From Ligilactobacillus ubinensis (GTDB taxonomy: Bacteria > Bacillota > Bacilli > Lactobacillales > Lactobacillaceae): a DNA stretch of 64,000 nt. This document shows, in pieces, positions 61,478 through 64,000 of this stretch. Under the pieces are notes generated by a model, which did not search any database, was not told the DNA's origin, and worked only from the letters and a program-made list of their open reading frames with translations. Positions within the stretch are counted from its first letter, which is position 1; the number at the start of each line of letters is the position of its first letter. The translations under genes and the position numbers were made by a program. The stretch covers positions 62,001-126,000 of the forward strand of contig NZ_JAIULA010000004.1 of assembly GCF_024160875.1 (NCBI RefSeq). The letters are read 5' to 3'.

Positions 61478-61504
61478 TTATCACTCTCTTATGTTGAGTG
61501 CTAA
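61478..61504. promoter_or_regulatory. CIRCE element, upstream copy
   Basis: TTATCACTC-N9-GAGTGCTAA differs from the consensus at one base. It is upstream of the promoter, so two HrcA sites flank it. Confidence 0.8.
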
Positions 61505-61626
61505 AAAAACAATTATCCCTTATTAAATAAGTATTTTCCATGCAAAGAAACTGTAATTTTCCATCTATACATAAGTATATATGCTATAATCACTATATGC
61601 TAATAAATAAGAAATGAGGCAAACAT

Positions 61627-62250
61627 ATGGCATTAAAGCGTAATTCGCTTTTTATTTTAATTGGTTATTTTTTTGTTATGAATATTAGCAGTTTAGTTAG
61701 TTTTTATTTTGCTCATAGCAATTTTTTATATCCAAGTATTACTATCTTTAATCTAATTGGATGCAGTATTGTTGTTTATTTAAATATTCATTTTCCTTAT
61801 CAAAATAAACTCGAAGAAAAACCATACTCACTTAATAAAAGTATTATGGCTATTATATTAGGCATAATTGGAGTTTTTTTAGTTCAAAAAGGATGTTTAT
61901 TTATTGAAGTAACTTTTTTAAATCAAACTTTAACATCAAACAATACAAATATATTAATCGAGACTTTTAAACAATATCCATATTATGCACTAGTAATAAC
62001 GCTAACCGCGCCTATCATGGAAGAATTGGTTTTTCGCAAAGTTCTCTTTGGTAACTTAACTGTAATTCTTCCTCCGATTGGGGCTGCTATCTTGTCTAGT
62101 ATCCTGTTTTCACTTGTCCATAATGACGGACATTATCTCACTTATGCATGTATGGGGCTTGTCTTTTGCTATGTTTATGCAAAAACAAAGCGAATTTCTG
62201 CATCGATGGCAGTGCATATTGGGATGAATATACTAATTTTATTGCTGTAA
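61627..62250 (+). CDS. CPBP family intramembrane metalloprotease
   Basis: A 207-residue membrane protein with about six hydrophobic segments and the family's catalytic residues: EExxxR (Glu132, Glu133, Arg137), His165 in FSLVHND and His197 with Asn201 in HIGMN. In lactic acid bacteria these proteins are CAAX-protease-like and can be bacteriocin immunity proteins, but no bacteriocin gene is near, so a housekeeping role is more likely. It is divergent from groES and convergent with rex; a shared terminator (62257-62293) follows. Confidence 0.9.
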   Translation: MALKRNSLFILIGYFFVMNISSLVSFYFAHSNFLYPSITIFNLIGCSIVVYLNIHFPYQNKLEEKPYSLNKSIMAIILGIIGVFLVQKGCLFIEVTFLNQTLTSNNTNILIETFKQYPYYALVITLTAPIMEELVFRKVLFGNLTVILPPIGAAILSSILFSLVHNDGHYLTYACMGLVFCYVYAKTKRISASMAVHIGMNILILLL

Positions 62251-62256
62251 ATCAAA

Positions 62257-62293
62257 AAAACAAAGCAGGCCGATTATCTACCTGCTTTGTTTT
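62257..62293. terminator. bidirectional terminator between the CPBP gene and rex
   Basis: A perfect 13-bp stem AAAACAAAGCAGG (62257-62269) with 62281-62293. It overlaps the rex stop codon. Confidence 0.85.
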
Positions 62294-62954
62294 AAACATC
62301 TAAACTATCTTCTTCATCATCTTTTGTACCAAAATGATCTAGAAAATAAATCAATGTTTGCAATTCATTTGTTAAATCAACATTTTGTACCCGAACGGTA
62401 TCAGGAACAGAGATTCTTAGTGGTGTGAAGTTTAAGATACCCTTGACCCCTGTTTCCATTATTTCATCAGTCACTTTTTGTGCAACTGGTGATGGAACGG
62501 TTAAAATTACAATTTCAATTTGTTGAATTGTTAATTGTTCTTTCATATCAGCCATTGGATAAATTGGTACACCACTTTGAATTGTACCTGTGATTTCTTC
62601 ATTAATATCAAAAGCAGCACTAATTCGTACATTGTTTGCTTTGTGAAAATTAAAGTTCAGCAATGCATGTCCAAGGTTACCAACACCGATTAACGCTACA
62701 TTGGTTAATTTGTCTTGATTTAGTATCTTTTTGAAAAAATTAATCAAAATTTCTACTTCGTATCCGTAACCTCGTTTGCCTAAGGCGCCAAAATAAGAAA
62801 AGTCCCTTCGTATAGTTGCTGAATCAACCTTAACAGCCTCAGCTAATTCTGTTGAAGATACTCTTTTTTTACCAGAATCCGCTAAAATATTCAGATAACG
62901 ATAATAGATTGGTAAACGTTTGGCTGTTGCATTAGGAATATTATCAGTAGCCAT
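62292..62954 (-). CDS. rex: redox-sensing transcriptional repressor Rex
   Basis: NADH-sensing repressor of fermentation and NADH-oxidising genes. The 220-residue protein has an N-terminal winged helix ([26 protein letters not shown], about 35-60) and a Rossmann domain with [11 protein letters not shown] near residue 93. The ATG at 62952-62954 has GGGAG 7 nt upstream. No Rex-binding palindrome was recognised in the window. The neighbouring ABC-F gene is divergent, as in Bacillus subtilis. Confidence 0.96.
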   Translation of the reverse strand: MATDNIPNATAKRLPIYYRYLNILADSGKKRVSSTELAEAVKVDSATIRRDFSYFGALGKRGYGYEVEILINFFKKILNQDKLTNVALIGVGNLGHALLNFNFHKANNVRISAAFDINEEITGTIQSGVPIYPMADMKEQLTIQQIEIVILTVPSPVAQKVTDEIMETGVKGILNFTPLRISVPDTVRVQNVDLTNELQTLIYFLDHFGTKDDEEDSLDV

Positions 62955-63111
62955 TTTCCAACTCCCTTTCACATGGTTCACTAACTTATTCTAACATATT
63001 GTTAGTCAAATTTAAATAAAAATGTTTTTTAATTCACAATCTGTTTACAAAAGGCGATAACCATACTAAATAATTGCTAATTATTTAATCACAAAGTTTT
63101 TATGAAAATTA

Positions 63112-63141
63112 CTAGATTAAAAACATTTTTTATCTAGTAAA
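63112..63141. promoter_or_regulatory. long dyad upstream of the ABC-F gene
   Basis: ACTAGATTAAAAA pairs with TTTTTTATCTAGT with one mismatch around a few bases. It is 43 bp before the ABC-F start, probably within its leader or promoter region. Function not known; a leader hairpin or a protein-binding site is possible. Confidence 0.4.
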
Positions 63142-63183
63142 ACAACTATTAAAATATTTTTACACAAGCAGGTGATATACTCA

Positions 63184-64000
63184 TGATTTTACTACAAGCA
63201 CAACAAGTCGCACGTCATTTCGGTGCTGATATTCTTTTTACCAATATCGACATTGACATTCAAGAATCATCTCGAATAGGTTTAGTCGGACGCAATGGAG
63301 TCGGAAAATCTACTTTGATTCAAATGCTCCTAGGAAATACTGAACCCGATGAAGGAAAGATCGTAAAAAAAAGAGGCCTTACCATTGGTTATCTTGCTCA
63401 AAATACTGGACTTGAATCAGAAAAAACCGTCTTTGAAGAAATGAAAAGTGTTTTTAATTATCTACAGAAAATGGAAGAACAGCTACATCTATTAGAGGTT
63501 AGTATTGCAACTGCATCAGATCACTCAACAGCTGATTATACAAAATTAACCAAACAGTATGACCAACTTCTCCATGATTTTAAAGAACAAAATGGCTATG
63601 GCTATGAAAATGAAATTAAAGCCGTCCTTCATGGATTTAATTTTTACGACGAAACTTATAATCGACCTGTTTCATCTCTTTCTGGTGGTCAAAAAACCCG
63701 CTTAGCTCTTGCCAAACTTTTATTAGAAAAAAGAGAACTTCTTATTTTAGATGAACCAACAAATCATTTAGACATAGATACTTTAACCTGGCTTGAAAAA
63801 TATATCCAAGGGTATCAAGGTGCGCTTTTAATTGTTTCACATGACCGCTACTTTTTAGACAAAATTGTTACTGAAATTTATGAAATAGATCACCATCATT
63901 CCTCTTATTACAAAGGAAATTATTCAAACTTTATTAAAGAAAAAGATATTCGTTTAAAACAAGCTTGGAAAAATTATGAAAAGCAACAAAATGAAATTAA
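63184..64000 (+). CDS. ABC-F family ATPase (YdiF-like), 3' end outside the window
   Basis: Only the first 272 codons are present. The first ABC domain is complete: Walker A GRNGVGKST (36-44), signature LSGGQKTRLALAKLL (about 166-180), Walker B LLILDEPTNHLD and the His switch SHDRYF. ABC-F proteins act on ribosomes; some confer drug resistance, but this type beside rex is usually a translation factor (EttA/YdiF-like). The ATG has AGGTG about 10 nt upstream. Confidence 0.9.

Overview
The window is ordinary chromosome from a low-GC Gram-positive rod of the Lactobacillaceae (Lactobacillales). By eye roughly a third of bases are G+C. Evidence for the placement: a glycolytic operon cggR-gap-pgk-tpiA-eno without pgm, a CdaA-CdaR-GlmM unit, HprK-Lgt-TrxB, long-form HPF next to comFA/comFC, a groESL operon under CIRCE and a CtsR-type clpP operator. 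The genus cannot be fixed from this sequence alone. No phage, insertion sequence or CRISPR array was seen.

Layout. 1-1.25 kb: tRNA-Asn, an orphan small gene, a candidate small RNA whose promoter overlaps a cre-like box, and a small membrane protein. 1.25-4.64 kb: cdaA-cdaR-glmM (c-di-AMP and cell-wall precursor). 4.85-12.7 kb: DUF1361 protein, murB, a DEDDh exonuclease, ung-pta-tsaE, a HAD phosphatase with a LURP-like protein, a GNAT enzyme lacking a standard start, and a 2-hydroxyacid dehydrogenase. 12.8-17.6 kb: secG, rnr, smpB and a ClC antiporter. 17.7-25 kb: the glycolytic operon under CggR, then rpoN. 25-30 kb: tRNA-Arg, a gene-poor stretch, clpP, rapZ-yvcK-whiA and luxS. 30-37 kb: uvrB-uvrA and pgcA. 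37-44.5 kb: hprK-lgt-trxB, two small membrane genes, and a MinJ-like gene followed by phoP-phoR. 44.7-46.5 kb: a divergent marR-MFS pair. 46.6-55 kb: secA, prfB (programmed frameshift), ftsE-ftsX, hpf, comFA-comFC. 55-64 kb: a YigZ-family gene, tagO, a KimA-like permease, groES-groEL, a CPBP protease, rex and the start of an ABC-F gene.

Most genes are housekeeping and lie on the minus strand. Visible control signals are a CggR tandem operator, a CtsR box on the clpP -35, two CIRCE elements flanking the groES promoter, a LexA-like box before uvrBA, a palindrome next to marR, and the cre-like box at about 720. cdaA and the KimA-like potassium importer belong to the same c-di-AMP/potassium network in related bacteria.

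The best leads for something undescribed are the candidate cre-controlled small RNA (about 597-693), a dispersed intergenic repeat that ends in a terminator hairpin (five clear copies), and the GNAT gene whose first strand lies upstream of any ATG/GTG/TTG. Several genes begin at TTG or GTG just after a GGAGG-type site, and I moved starts where the ribosome-binding site and family N-terminus agreed.
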